From: Archangium violaceum
GTDB taxonomy: Bacteria > Myxococcota > Myxococcia > Myxococcales > Myxococcaceae
Assembly: GCF_016887565.1 (NCBI RefSeq)
Contig: NZ_CP069396.1
Span: 13,126,001-13,190,000 of the forward strand
Direction: 5' to 3'
Length of the DNA: 64,000 bases
Both the position numbers and the translations under genes were made by a program. Positions 56,809 through 64,000 of this stretch are shown piece by piece (position 1 is the stretch's first letter; each line of letters opens with the position of its first letter). The notes beneath the pieces were generated by a model that did no database searches, was not told the DNA's origin, and saw only the letters and a program-made list of their open reading frames with translations.

Positions 56809-59445
56809 CTACAGGACGCTCCTCCAGCGCGCGGCGAGGCGCTGGAGCAGCTGCCCATCCGCACTGGCCGGTAACGTGAACCGCGATCGCCACCCCGCGA
56901 GCCGGACCCGCTCGACCCACGCCAGTGCCTCCTGGGCCGTGTGGTTCTGGAGCAGGGTGAAGTAGAGATAGGCGTATTCGTCGGAGAGCCGGGTGGCGAA
57001 GGTGATGGGGTCGTCCGTGTTGATCGACACGAGCAGGGGCGTGTCCCCGGAGGGCCCCTGTGTCAGCCGCAACGCGGGATGCTCCCCGAGCACGCCCATG
57101 TCCGACGTCAGGAGGTTGCTCGAGGGATTGCTCTCGACCGTGACCTCCATGCGCCCGAGCAACCGGCGCAGCCACCGCTGGGCCTCCGTGAGCATGGCCA
57201 TCTCGGAGTCGTCCAGGCGGACGTCGAGGGGCTGCTCGCCACGCCGGAACCACACCGTCGATGTCAGGTACCTCCGGAGCACCTCGAATGCATCCGAGGG
57301 ATGGCGGCTGTCGGAGCCCGGGGCCACACGCCGGGGATAGCCCATCCGTTCCACGATGGCGGGGGAATGCCGCAGTCTCCTGGCTTCGAGGTACATGTCG
57401 AGGTCGGGCGTGGGGTCGAGATAGACGTCGCGCAGGAGCCGTCGAAGCTCCGCGCGGACCCGTTCCCGGCGGGCGGTTCCTCCATCGAGGTTCCCCCGTT
57501 GGTACCGCTCGAGCTCCCAGAGAAGGTCGTCGATCCGCTCCTCCGCGGGCTGGTGGATCATCCGCGCATGGCGAGCCCAGGCACCGACATCCACGCCCAG
57601 CGCGACGCCATGGCCGATCCGGTCCCCCTGCTGGAGGGCACCGAACTCGACCAGCTCGTGGATGCGGCGCAGCCCCTCGACGAGGCGCCGGAAATCCTCT
57701 CCCACGTGATAGGTGACACGCAGGGGTGGAATCGTCTCTCGCGAGGCGAGCACCCGTGACGCATGGACCGAGGCGCGCCGGGTCTCCGCCAGGATGCCCA
57801 GCGTCGGCCAGGAGGGGACGGACAACTCGGTGCTCGCGAAGTCCAGCCCGCGGATGAACAGGAGCATGCTCGGGAAGCGCTCGAGGGCTCCCGCGAGGGC
57901 CTGCGCGCGGCGCCGTTGTTCCGCGAACCAGTCTCCGAAGCGCACGCCCGTTCCATTCCCCTCGGGGTCGGCGTGGAGCCGCCGCTCCGGGTGCCGTGCG
58001 TTGATGCGCTCCTTCAGGAAGTGGTAGGTGAGGCCAATCTCCGGAGGGCGGAAGTCGGCGCCAGCATCGTGCCGGCGGTGGAAGCGAAGGCTCCCCTCCA
58101 CCAGCTTCTGGACGTCGCCGCAGACCTGGATCCACGTCTCGGGGGGAGTCCGCCGCAACTCCAGCGCACCCAGGCGCAGATCGGCGCTCTCATGCTCCAG
58201 GGCCGCATCCAGCAGCGTGGAGTCCAGGTCCCCGCGCAGCGCCTTGAGTCGACCGAAGAAGCGCTGGAACCAGTCGAGGCCCGCGGTTCCGGACTCCAGG
58301 ACGAGGAAGGCGTAGGCACGGCAACGGACGCGCTGGTACTGCCAGAAGAACCGCTGGAAGTCCGCGTCCGCCAGGCCGGAGCGGATGGCTCGCTGCGCGC
58401 GCGTGGCGAAGAGCGTCTCGGGCAGGAGCTTGCCCGGCACTCCGGGCATCCACGGCGCGATGGGGTCCGCGGCGTAGATCTGCTCGAGGCTCCCGGGGCG
58501 CGGATGGTCGTACCGGCCCACCAGCAGCCGGTAGACGTGACCGAGCTCGGCCAGTCCAGGGCCGCCCGAGCCCTTCAGGAGCATCCGCAGGGCGGCACCA
58601 CACCAGTGCTGGCGCTCGACCTGACCCACCGGATGCCCGTGACGGGAGATGGCGCGCTCGATGGCCTCACGGCAGAAAGCGGCGAAAGACTGTCCCCGGC
58701 CCGCCTCGAGGCGCAGCAGGTAGCCCGCCATGAGGGTGCGAGTGATCGCCGCGGCCAGCAACAGGGAGAAGAAGGTCGTCTGGCCTCCAAAGGGCCATGC
58801 CTCGTCCGGGGCCGGGGGCGTCCGGCCCGGTCGAGGTCCCTCGCGAAGGAACCATCCCATCCACGAGGTCCAGAGCTGGGAGAACGAGAAGGCGGCCTTC
58901 TCGTGAAGGTGCGTCTCGGCGACGGGCTCGTTCAGCACCTGGGCGAGCTGGGGGCTGACGAGACTCACGCGATTGGCCGGTGGCTCCTGCCCACCGAGCG
59001 AGTAGAGGGAGGAGATCATCAGGTCCGGCGGGAGGAGGAGGGAGATCCACCGCCAGAGAGCGATGAGGGCCACGGCGTCCGTGCGTGAGGGATGGGCCGC
59101 TTCGCGCAGGCGCACCGAGGCTCCGGCTGGTTCGAGGTAGAAGGACGCCAGACGGTACAGGTACGCCTCCAGGGAGACGTTCGGACCCCCGGTGCCGTCC
59201 CCCGGGCCCCCCGCGCCGAACCACGCATGGTCCCGGACTCCGTTGAGCACCTCGAGCGAGAGCCCGCGCGCACGAAGCCTCAGGTGCTCCTCCAGCTCGC
59301 GAGCCATGGCGCTCGTCGCCGGGTCGAGCACCCCGGGCGCCACCCGTCCCAGTACGACCGAGCCCCGCTGGAATCCCCGCTGCGACAGGAACGGCCAGGC
59401 CTCGGCTTCCGCGATCAACCGCTCGTAGACGATCTCCCCCGCCAT
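56809..59445 (-). CDS. rdrB: RADAR deaminase RdrB
   Basis: 878 aa, a divergent, very long adenosine-deaminase-like protein as in RADAR anti-phage systems. Zinc/catalytic motifs of the ADA fold are all visible: HLH (179-181, 'ETHLHEKAAF'), 'YHVGEDFRRLVEG' (H580, E583), 'GDRIGHGVALGV' (H612) and 'LLVSINTDDPITF' (D811/D812); 'TVESNPSSNLL' is also ADA-like. In RADAR, RdrB assembles into a large shell with RdrA and deaminates adenosine in RNA and/or adenine nucleotides during infection, blocking phage growth. Preceded by GGGAGGG with 6 nt spacing and only 12 nt behind the rdrA stop. Large insertions between motifs are normal for RdrB. Confidence 0.88.
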   Translation of the reverse strand: MAGEIVYERLIAEAEAWPFLSQRGFQRGSVVLGRVAPGVLDPATSAMARELEEHLRLRARGLSLEVLNGVRDHAWFGAGGPGDGTGGPNVSLEAYLYRLASFYLEPAGASVRLREAAHPSRTDAVALIALWRWISLLLPPDLMISSLYSLGGQEPPANRVSLVSPQLAQVLNEPVAETHLHEKAAFSFSQLWTSWMGWFLREGPRPGRTPPAPDEAWPFGGQTTFFSLLLAAAITRTLMAGYLLRLEAGRGQSFAAFCREAIERAISRHGHPVGQVERQHWCGAALRMLLKGSGGPGLAELGHVYRLLVGRYDHPRPGSLEQIYAADPIAPWMPGVPGKLLPETLFATRAQRAIRSGLADADFQRFFWQYQRVRCRAYAFLVLESGTAGLDWFQRFFGRLKALRGDLDSTLLDAALEHESADLRLGALELRRTPPETWIQVCGDVQKLVEGSLRFHRRHDAGADFRPPEIGLTYHFLKERINARHPERRLHADPEGNGTGVRFGDWFAEQRRRAQALAGALERFPSMLLFIRGLDFASTELSVPSWPTLGILAETRRASVHASRVLASRETIPPLRVTYHVGEDFRRLVEGLRRIHELVEFGALQQGDRIGHGVALGVDVGAWARHARMIHQPAEERIDDLLWELERYQRGNLDGGTARRERVRAELRRLLRDVYLDPTPDLDMYLEARRLRHSPAIVERMGYPRRVAPGSDSRHPSDAFEVLRRYLTSTVWFRRGEQPLDVRLDDSEMAMLTEAQRWLRRLLGRMEVTVESNPSSNLLTSDMGVLGEHPALRLTQGPSGDTPLLVSINTDDPITFATRLSDEYAYLYFTLLQNHTAQEALAWVERVRLAGWRSRFTLPASADGQLLQRLAARWRSVL

Positions 59446-59457
59446 GGCGCCCTCCCG

Positions 59458-62400
59458 TCAGGAGTGAGGCTTCTTCCGCGAGGGTTCGTCACCGTCAGCC
59501 GGGCCACGGGCCTCGATCCTCTTGACCCAGGGATGCTCGGGGAAGGGCTCATCGATGTTCTCGAGGACTGTCTCGAGCAGGTCATGGGGCACGCCGTCCG
59601 CGCGCATGCGCTCGCGACGCATCCGACGAAGCCGGGAGGGATCCATGCCGGCGGAGAGGGCGTACTCGATGAAGACCTGTGCAATGGAGTTCGACAGCGC
59701 GGCTTCCGGCGTCCCCATCAGCGGGAGACTTTCGACCCACCTGGCGAACAACTTGTCGCGACGCCCCACCGGCGCCTTCGACTGCTCCGTGAGGTTTCTC
59801 AGCAGGGGATCGAACTGCATTTTCGTGGCGACACCTTCGATGTAGGGGCTCCCTCCAGACCTCCAACGCGAAGCCGCACAGTTCCTGAGATAGCTGAGCG
59901 CCAATGAATCAGCGACGTAGGGCTTGTGCGTCGCGCTATCCAGCGTGAGCCATCCGCTGAGGTTCTGCACTGTTTCCGCCCAGATGCCGACGAAGTCCTC
60001 GTATTCCTTCAAGGACGGCCAGCTCACGGCGGGCCAGGAATGAAACGGTTGCTTGTAATCTGAAAGCGACTGAGTGAAGACGACAGGCCACAGCAACAGC
60101 TCCGGGTGCTCGGCTGGAAGGTCGGACGCGTCATCCTGGTCCTGGACATAGTCGAAGATGAGCCTGAACAAGGCATCGAGGGGGGCGGGCAGCTCCGGCG
60201 CGCGTCGTACCGGAGCGAATCGCTCGATGTGGAGGGTTCGCTGCGCATCGATCGTGATTTCTCGTGCGTCCCCTTCACGTCCGTTCCAGATGAGGTCGCG
60301 CAAATGCTTTCCGAACTCGCTCGCCGCCTTGCTGATGATGATCTTCGTCTGGTAGAGCGAGAACCACTCCATCACGTCAGGGCGTGCCAGCTTCTCCGCG
60401 AACACTCGCCACAGACCCACGAGGACGACGGGGGTCCGCGCGTTTTCGGAGATTCGCTGATGGCGCTCGACCTCCAGCCGGGCCGCGGAGGCGAGCACCT
60501 TGGGGAGGTTGCCCAGCGCTCTCTGGCGCGACGTGGTGCTGTAGTGTGAGAGCTCGTGCTCATCCCTCATGATGGGCTTGAGTTGGGGCACCTCCAGGCG
60601 GTTGATGCTGTTCCAGAGGTCCGCGACGTCGCCCCGGCTGCTCGTCTGCTCGCTCAGGCCTTTCATGGCCTCGACGAATGGATGGGATGGAATGGTCGCG
60701 TCGATGTCCTCGAGGGCGAACTGGCGGTCTGGAGTGGCGCGATTCGGGGGCACCGGGGGCACCATTCGCGCGAAGCGTCTCGCTTGAATCGCCCTGGCTG
60801 ACCACAAGGGGCCCAGTCGCTTCATCAGCACCTCGAGGAAGCTGCGCGCCTCCTCGAGGGGAAGACCGGATTCGGGAGCCGCGATGAGCACGGCTTCCTC
60901 GAGCGCCCATCGGGCGTTGACCTGTTGTCGAGGCGAGGCGCCCTCCGAAGGTTCCGCCAGCCTGGCGAGCTCTTCCGCGAGCGCGGGCCAGTCCGATACG
61001 CCTTCCCACCAGGCCTCTTTCGGAAGGGTGACACCTCGGCTCCTGGCGATCTGGAGGGCGAGCCACAGGAACTGACGCGCCAGGAGGCTGACATCCCATG
61101 TCCCGTGTGGTTGGGCCAGCAGCTGGCGCCAGTAGCGAGCGAACAACACGTGGTCCACGGGGGCCTTCCACGCTGGAAGCACCCAGGGCACGACCACGGC
61201 GGTGTTCAGCTGGGAGTTCTTCCAGGAAGCCACCACGAATTGCAGTGTTCCCTTGTCGAACGGTGCGGCCAGCTCGTCCAGACGGCTGCCCTGGACGACA
61301 TCGGCCGCCACGTCCGCGGCCAGCAACCAACAGGCCGTCAACGGTCCGTCCAACTCTTGATTGCCGAGCTTCTTTCCAAGCTGAGGGGCGGGGATATTGG
61401 AGACCAGGTACGCACGGAAACGGAGCAGATCCTGGAGCGAGAGGGTGCTCCCACTGCTACCCGCTGGAATCCCCGCCACGGGCTCGAACTCGCTCATCAA
61501 CCGGACCTTCTGCGTGTTGAGCTGGAGTCGTCCATCCATCCGGGAGCTCTTCACCATCTCGGTGAGCTCCCGGTGTTGGGGGGCCCACTCCTTCACGGTC
61601 TGGTCCCAGAGCCACTTGATGATTCGAAGCGACGCGGAAGAGGGGGGGCCCTTTCGTTTGACGTCGTTCTCCTTGCGGAGTCTCGCCGTCAACTCGTCGA
61701 TCTGCCGCAATCGCTCCGGGAGCAGCTCCGCGCTCTGCTCGTTCTCCAGGAGATAGTCACGAAGGGTGGGCGGATTCGCCGGGTATTCGCGGGGAATCTC
61801 CGGAGGCCGGACCTCGACCGTGTACTGCTTGAGGAGCTTGCGGATCTCCCGGATTCGCTTCACCCGCTCCCTGTGCGTCAGCGTGTCCAGCCGGAAGCGC
61901 GCCGAGCTGGGGATGTCCTTCGCGTAGATGTCCTCCGCCAGCCTGCGGGAGTCCTCCTGATCCTTTGGCCCCTTGCCTGCCTGGTTCTGCAGGGATTCCT
62001 GCAACCTCGAGAGGAAGAGCTTGCTGTCTCCCGCCACCAGGAACGCCAGCCGCGGATGCCACAGCTTCCGCAGCAGCTCGAGCAGCTTCACCGAGAGTCG
62101 CGGATTCATGTCCGCGTCGTCGATGGCCAGCAGGAACAGCGGCTTCTTCCGGTACTTTCTCGCGTAGTCTTCGACCAGCGCATCGAGCGCCTCGCGGAAC
62201 CGCTGCGGCAGCTGTCCGCGTTCGAGCTCCTCATCGATGGTCTCGATCACGTAGGCGCTCATGTCCCGCCGCCCCACCCTCCCCTCCAGGCTCTCGTCCC
62301 AGGTGACCAGCAGCTTCATCAGTCGCAGCCACTTCTCTCGAAGCTGACTGAGGGCCGGGCCCTCCCAGGGCAGTGATGGATTCTCCGGCGCGACCGGTGT

Positions 62401-62850
62401 CGGGGGCTCCACCGCCTCGACGACGCGCTTGAGATGCCCCGCGATGTGCAGCGGCAGGTTCGTCTGTGGCGGCAGCGGTTGGAGGTCGATGAGCCCGATC
62501 GGGATGATCCGATCGTCCATCTTCTCGAACTTCTCCGGAGGCTCCTCCCCCAACACCTGCTGCCCGTACGCATGGAGCAGCGTCACCACGAGCGTGGATT
62601 TACCCGTGCCCCGGTCTCCGTCGATCAGCAGCACCCGGTTCGACCGCTTCCCCTCGATGTGCGGCAGGTAGGAATGTTCCCGCGCCGGCACGGGCGCGGA
62701 GGGCCCCCGCTCGTTGGCCATGTCCTGCAGCGCCTCGGCAATCGCCTTGCCCGCGTTCCACTGCGCCCTCGTGAGCCGCTTCAATGGCAATGGCGCCGCT
62801 TCGGGCCGGGGGGCCGGTGCCTCCTGCCTCTTCTTCTTCGACTTGCTCAT
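59458..62850 (-). CDS. rdrA: RADAR ATPase RdrA
   Basis: 1130 aa. A P-loop NTPase of KAP/STAND-like type in its N-terminal third: Walker A 'GDRGTGKSTLVVTLLHAY' (K84), Walker B 'LFLLAIDDADMNP' (D244/D245), sensor-like 'RLAFLVAGDSKLFLSRL'. The remaining 750 residues are mainly helical with no separate recognised domain, as in RdrA proteins, here somewhat longer than the roughly 900 aa I recall for the characterised ones. It forms an oligomeric ring that gates RdrB. First gene of the rdrA-rdrB operon; the Lys-rich start MSKSKKKRQ is kept because no other Met precedes Walker A sensibly. Note the hairpin abutting the ATG. Confidence 0.86.
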   Translation of the reverse strand: MSKSKKKRQEAPAPRPEAAPLPLKRLTRAQWNAGKAIAEALQDMANERGPSAPVPAREHSYLPHIEGKRSNRVLLIDGDRGTGKSTLVVTLLHAYGQQVLGEEPPEKFEKMDDRIIPIGLIDLQPLPPQTNLPLHIAGHLKRVVEAVEPPTPVAPENPSLPWEGPALSQLREKWLRLMKLLVTWDESLEGRVGRRDMSAYVIETIDEELERGQLPQRFREALDALVEDYARKYRKKPLFLLAIDDADMNPRLSVKLLELLRKLWHPRLAFLVAGDSKLFLSRLQESLQNQAGKGPKDQEDSRRLAEDIYAKDIPSSARFRLDTLTHRERVKRIREIRKLLKQYTVEVRPPEIPREYPANPPTLRDYLLENEQSAELLPERLRQIDELTARLRKENDVKRKGPPSSASLRIIKWLWDQTVKEWAPQHRELTEMVKSSRMDGRLQLNTQKVRLMSEFEPVAGIPAGSSGSTLSLQDLLRFRAYLVSNIPAPQLGKKLGNQELDGPLTACWLLAADVAADVVQGSRLDELAAPFDKGTLQFVVASWKNSQLNTAVVVPWVLPAWKAPVDHVLFARYWRQLLAQPHGTWDVSLLARQFLWLALQIARSRGVTLPKEAWWEGVSDWPALAEELARLAEPSEGASPRQQVNARWALEEAVLIAAPESGLPLEEARSFLEVLMKRLGPLWSARAIQARRFARMVPPVPPNRATPDRQFALEDIDATIPSHPFVEAMKGLSEQTSSRGDVADLWNSINRLEVPQLKPIMRDEHELSHYSTTSRQRALGNLPKVLASAARLEVERHQRISENARTPVVLVGLWRVFAEKLARPDVMEWFSLYQTKIIISKAASEFGKHLRDLIWNGREGDAREITIDAQRTLHIERFAPVRRAPELPAPLDALFRLIFDYVQDQDDASDLPAEHPELLLWPVVFTQSLSDYKQPFHSWPAVSWPSLKEYEDFVGIWAETVQNLSGWLTLDSATHKPYVADSLALSYLRNCAASRWRSGGSPYIEGVATKMQFDPLLRNLTEQSKAPVGRRDKLFARWVESLPLMGTPEAALSNSIAQVFIEYALSAGMDPSRLRRMRRERMRADGVPHDLLETVLENIDEPFPEHPWVKRIEARGPADGDEPSRKKPHS

Positions 62851-62871
62851 GGGCCTCGGTCTCAGAGGCCC
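62851..62871 (-). promoter_or_regulatory. Hairpin abutting the rdrA start codon
   Basis: On the minus strand GGGCCTC-(7 nt)-GAGGCCC ends exactly one base before the rdrA ATG. There is no Shine-Dalgarno sequence outside the stem, so the structure could limit RdrA synthesis. Confidence 0.45.
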
Positions 62872-63093
62872 TCCCCGTTAGTCGAATGCCCCTGGCCTGC
62901 AAAGGGTGTCGCGCCGCGTCAGCCTCGAAGCTCACTCCCGGGTGACTCCCGGGTGACAGTCAGCACCCGCCCTCCTCTCGCGCGGTGTTCACCTTCTCCT
63001 GTTGCCTGCCCGGGCTGCCGCCTTGGGAGTGGCGGGCGTGCGTCACATTCGCGCCCCCGCTTCTCCACCCGGGAGAACCCATAGGAGGCTTCC

Positions 63094-63741
63094 ATGGCTA
63101 CTCCCGCACCCGCGGCTCGACAGGCCCTCAAGGATGCCAACGCGCGTTGGCCCAAGCGCAAGACGGCTTCCGACGGCATCATGGGCGACGCTCGCCACCA
63201 GAAGACCAAGTCCGATCACAACGACGGCAACGCCGTCGACATCACCCATGATCCGGCTTCGGGCGCCACAGGTGATGAGATCGCCAAACACGCGCTCAAC
63301 GACAGCCGCGTCACCTACGTCATCTGGAACCGACGCATCCACTCCAGGGACGGGCGCGGATGGCGTCCCTACCGGGGCTCCAATCCACATACCCATCATT
63401 GTCATATCAGCATCCGTGCCTCGGCTCGCGGTGACACCCGGCACTGGGGCTGGTTCACTGGAGGGGCTTCTCCTCCTCCTCCCCCCTCGCGCCGCCCTCC
63501 CCCCAAATCCCTACCCGCGAGGAACCTCAAGCGCGGCTCCAAGGGCCCCGAGGTCCAGCAGCTCCAGGCCGCTCTGGTCAAGCTGGGGTTCATGACCCAG
63601 TCCCAGTTGAACACCGGCCCCGGCGTCTTCGGCCCTCAGACCGAGCTGTCCCTCAAGAAGTTCCAGGCCCGTCACGGTGTCCCCTCCACTGGCTTCTACG
63701 GACCCCTGACTCGCGCCGCCTTCTCCAAGCTGGGCTTTTGA
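63094..63741 (+). CDS. Endolysin-like M15-type peptidase with peptidoglycan-binding domain
   Basis: 215 aa. Residues about 10-120: M15/VanY-like zinc site 'KSDHNDGNAVDITHDP' (SxHxxGxAxD; H42, D49) and 'NPHTHHCHISIRAS' (HxH; H104). A Pro-rich linker follows (about 126-140). Residues about 143-215 are a PG_binding_1 domain ('LKRGSKGPEVQQLQAALVKL', 'GVFGPQTELSLKKFQARHGV'). No signal peptide, the same arrangement as phage endolysins and prophage-derived lysins, so it probably cuts peptidoglycan cross-links after release by a holin or by lysis. ATG preceded by AGGAGG. Located beside the RADAR operon (divergent) and followed by two palindromic repeats. Confidence 0.8.
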   Translation: MATPAPAARQALKDANARWPKRKTASDGIMGDARHQKTKSDHNDGNAVDITHDPASGATGDEIAKHALNDSRVTYVIWNRRIHSRDGRGWRPYRGSNPHTHHCHISIRASARGDTRHWGWFTGGASPPPPPSRRPPPKSLPARNLKRGSKGPEVQQLQAALVKLGFMTQSQLNTGPGVFGPQTELSLKKFQARHGVPSTGFYGPLTRAAFSKLGF

Positions 63742-63766
63742 TGGGCGGCCCTGGCTCTCTCTTCTT

Positions 63767-63868
63767 CCCTCACCCCAGCCCTCTCCCAGAGGGAGAGGGG
63801 GCTTCTCGCGGATTCAACCCGGGGGACTCGATACCCTCACCCCGTCCCTCTCCCGGTGGGAGAGGGGT
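63767..63868. repeat. Composite palindromic repeat (copies 8 and 9)
   Basis: Unit 8 at 63767-63800 (core CTCTCCCAGAGGGAGAGG) and unit 9 at 63833-63868 (core with CCGGTGGG) are joined by a linker containing ATTCAACCCGGGGGACTCG. Nearly the same architecture and length as the pair inside mnmE. Lies between convergent genes. Confidence 0.85.
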
Positions 63869-63874
63869 TGGGTG

Positions 63875-64000
63875 TTACCAGGTGGTGTCCGGGACCGGCG
63901 CCGACAACACCTGACGCCTCTCGCTCACCACCCCCAGCTTCACTCCCAACTGGTACAGCGCTCGCGTCTGCTCGAACACCGGCTCCCACGGCGCCGTCAC
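63875..64000 (-). CDS. 3' end of an unidentified gene (partial, runs off the window)
   Basis: The minus strand is open from the window edge to the TAA at 63875-63877, reading 'APWEPVFEQTRALYQLGVKL' and ending 'RRQVLSAPVPDTTW'. The codon bias is coding-like (GC3-rich). Only 41 residues are visible, too few for a family assignment. Confidence 0.45.
   Translation of the reverse strand: MTAPWEPVFEQTRALYQLGVKLGVVSERRQVLSAPVPDTTW

Noticed and set aside
1-64000. tRNA, rRNA, CRISPR arrays or complete insertion sequences
   Set aside because: No cloverleaf, rRNA segment, regular repeat-spacer array or intact transposase was found by reading; only transposon debris at 1758-2310.

Overview
The window looks like a chromosomal segment of a fruiting-type myxobacterium (delta-proteobacterial lineage, most likely Cystobacterineae/Archangiaceae-like). 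The grounds are the very high GC, many lipoproteins, a Ser/Thr kinase next to a DUF2381 (TIGR02268) protein, MXAN_0049-type (Imm11) immunity proteins, MopE-type Cys/Asp-rich lipoproteins, and secreted chitinase and chitosanase. The species cannot be fixed from the sequence alone.

Layout. (1) 1-11 kb is a polymorphic-toxin / kin-discrimination island. It holds an Imm11-Sufu immunity gene with a 5'-truncated AHH nuclease toxin, a decayed transposon (transposase and AAA-ATPase fragments), an inverted pair of paralogous immunity genes (one with a toxin fragment, the other with only a 22-residue toxin tail), an intact three-gene operon (outer-membrane barrel, lipoprotein toxin, immunity) that resembles sitBAI, and several broken immunity or small genes. 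(2) 11-25.7 kb carries a DUF2381/Ser-Thr kinase pair, an MFS transporter, a thioesterase, a patatin, a DUF1080 protein, and a coupled pair of M16 peptidases of which only one has the zinc motif. (3) 25.8-32.7 kb is a secretome block: Cys-rich repeat lipoprotein, GH46 chitosanase, GH18 chitinase with ricin-type lectin, MopE-like lipoprotein with a probable propeller, and a TPR protein. (4) 32.7-41.6 kb has two histidine kinases, a methyltransferase, small lipoproteins, an orphan secretin N-terminal domain protein, an alpha/beta hydrolase and an oxidoreductase. (5) 41.7-48.7 kb is the conserved origin-proximal cluster: dnaA facing away from rpmH-rnpA-yidD-yidC-jag-(hypothetical)-mnmE. (6) 48.8-56.8 kb contains a Uma2 protein, a MshEN-domain protein, membrane, SDR and GNAT proteins, and a cytoplasmic-looking HExxH metalloprotease with helical repeats. 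(7) 56.8-62.9 kb encodes a two-gene RADAR anti-phage system (RdrA ATPase and RdrB adenosine-deaminase-like protein), followed by an endolysin-like M15/peptidoglycan-binding protein.

A dispersed palindromic repeat of about 36 bp (core CTCTCCCAGAGGGAGAGG) occurs nine times, singly or as pairs. Most copies are intergenic. One composite pair is inserted in frame inside the G domain of mnmE, and another copy forms the C-terminal tail and stop codon of a histidine kinase. This resembles Rickettsia-type coding palindromic elements.

The most notable systems are the RADAR locus, the sitBAI-like toxin operon, the modular toxin-tail plus immunity duplications, and the protein-invading palindromic element.
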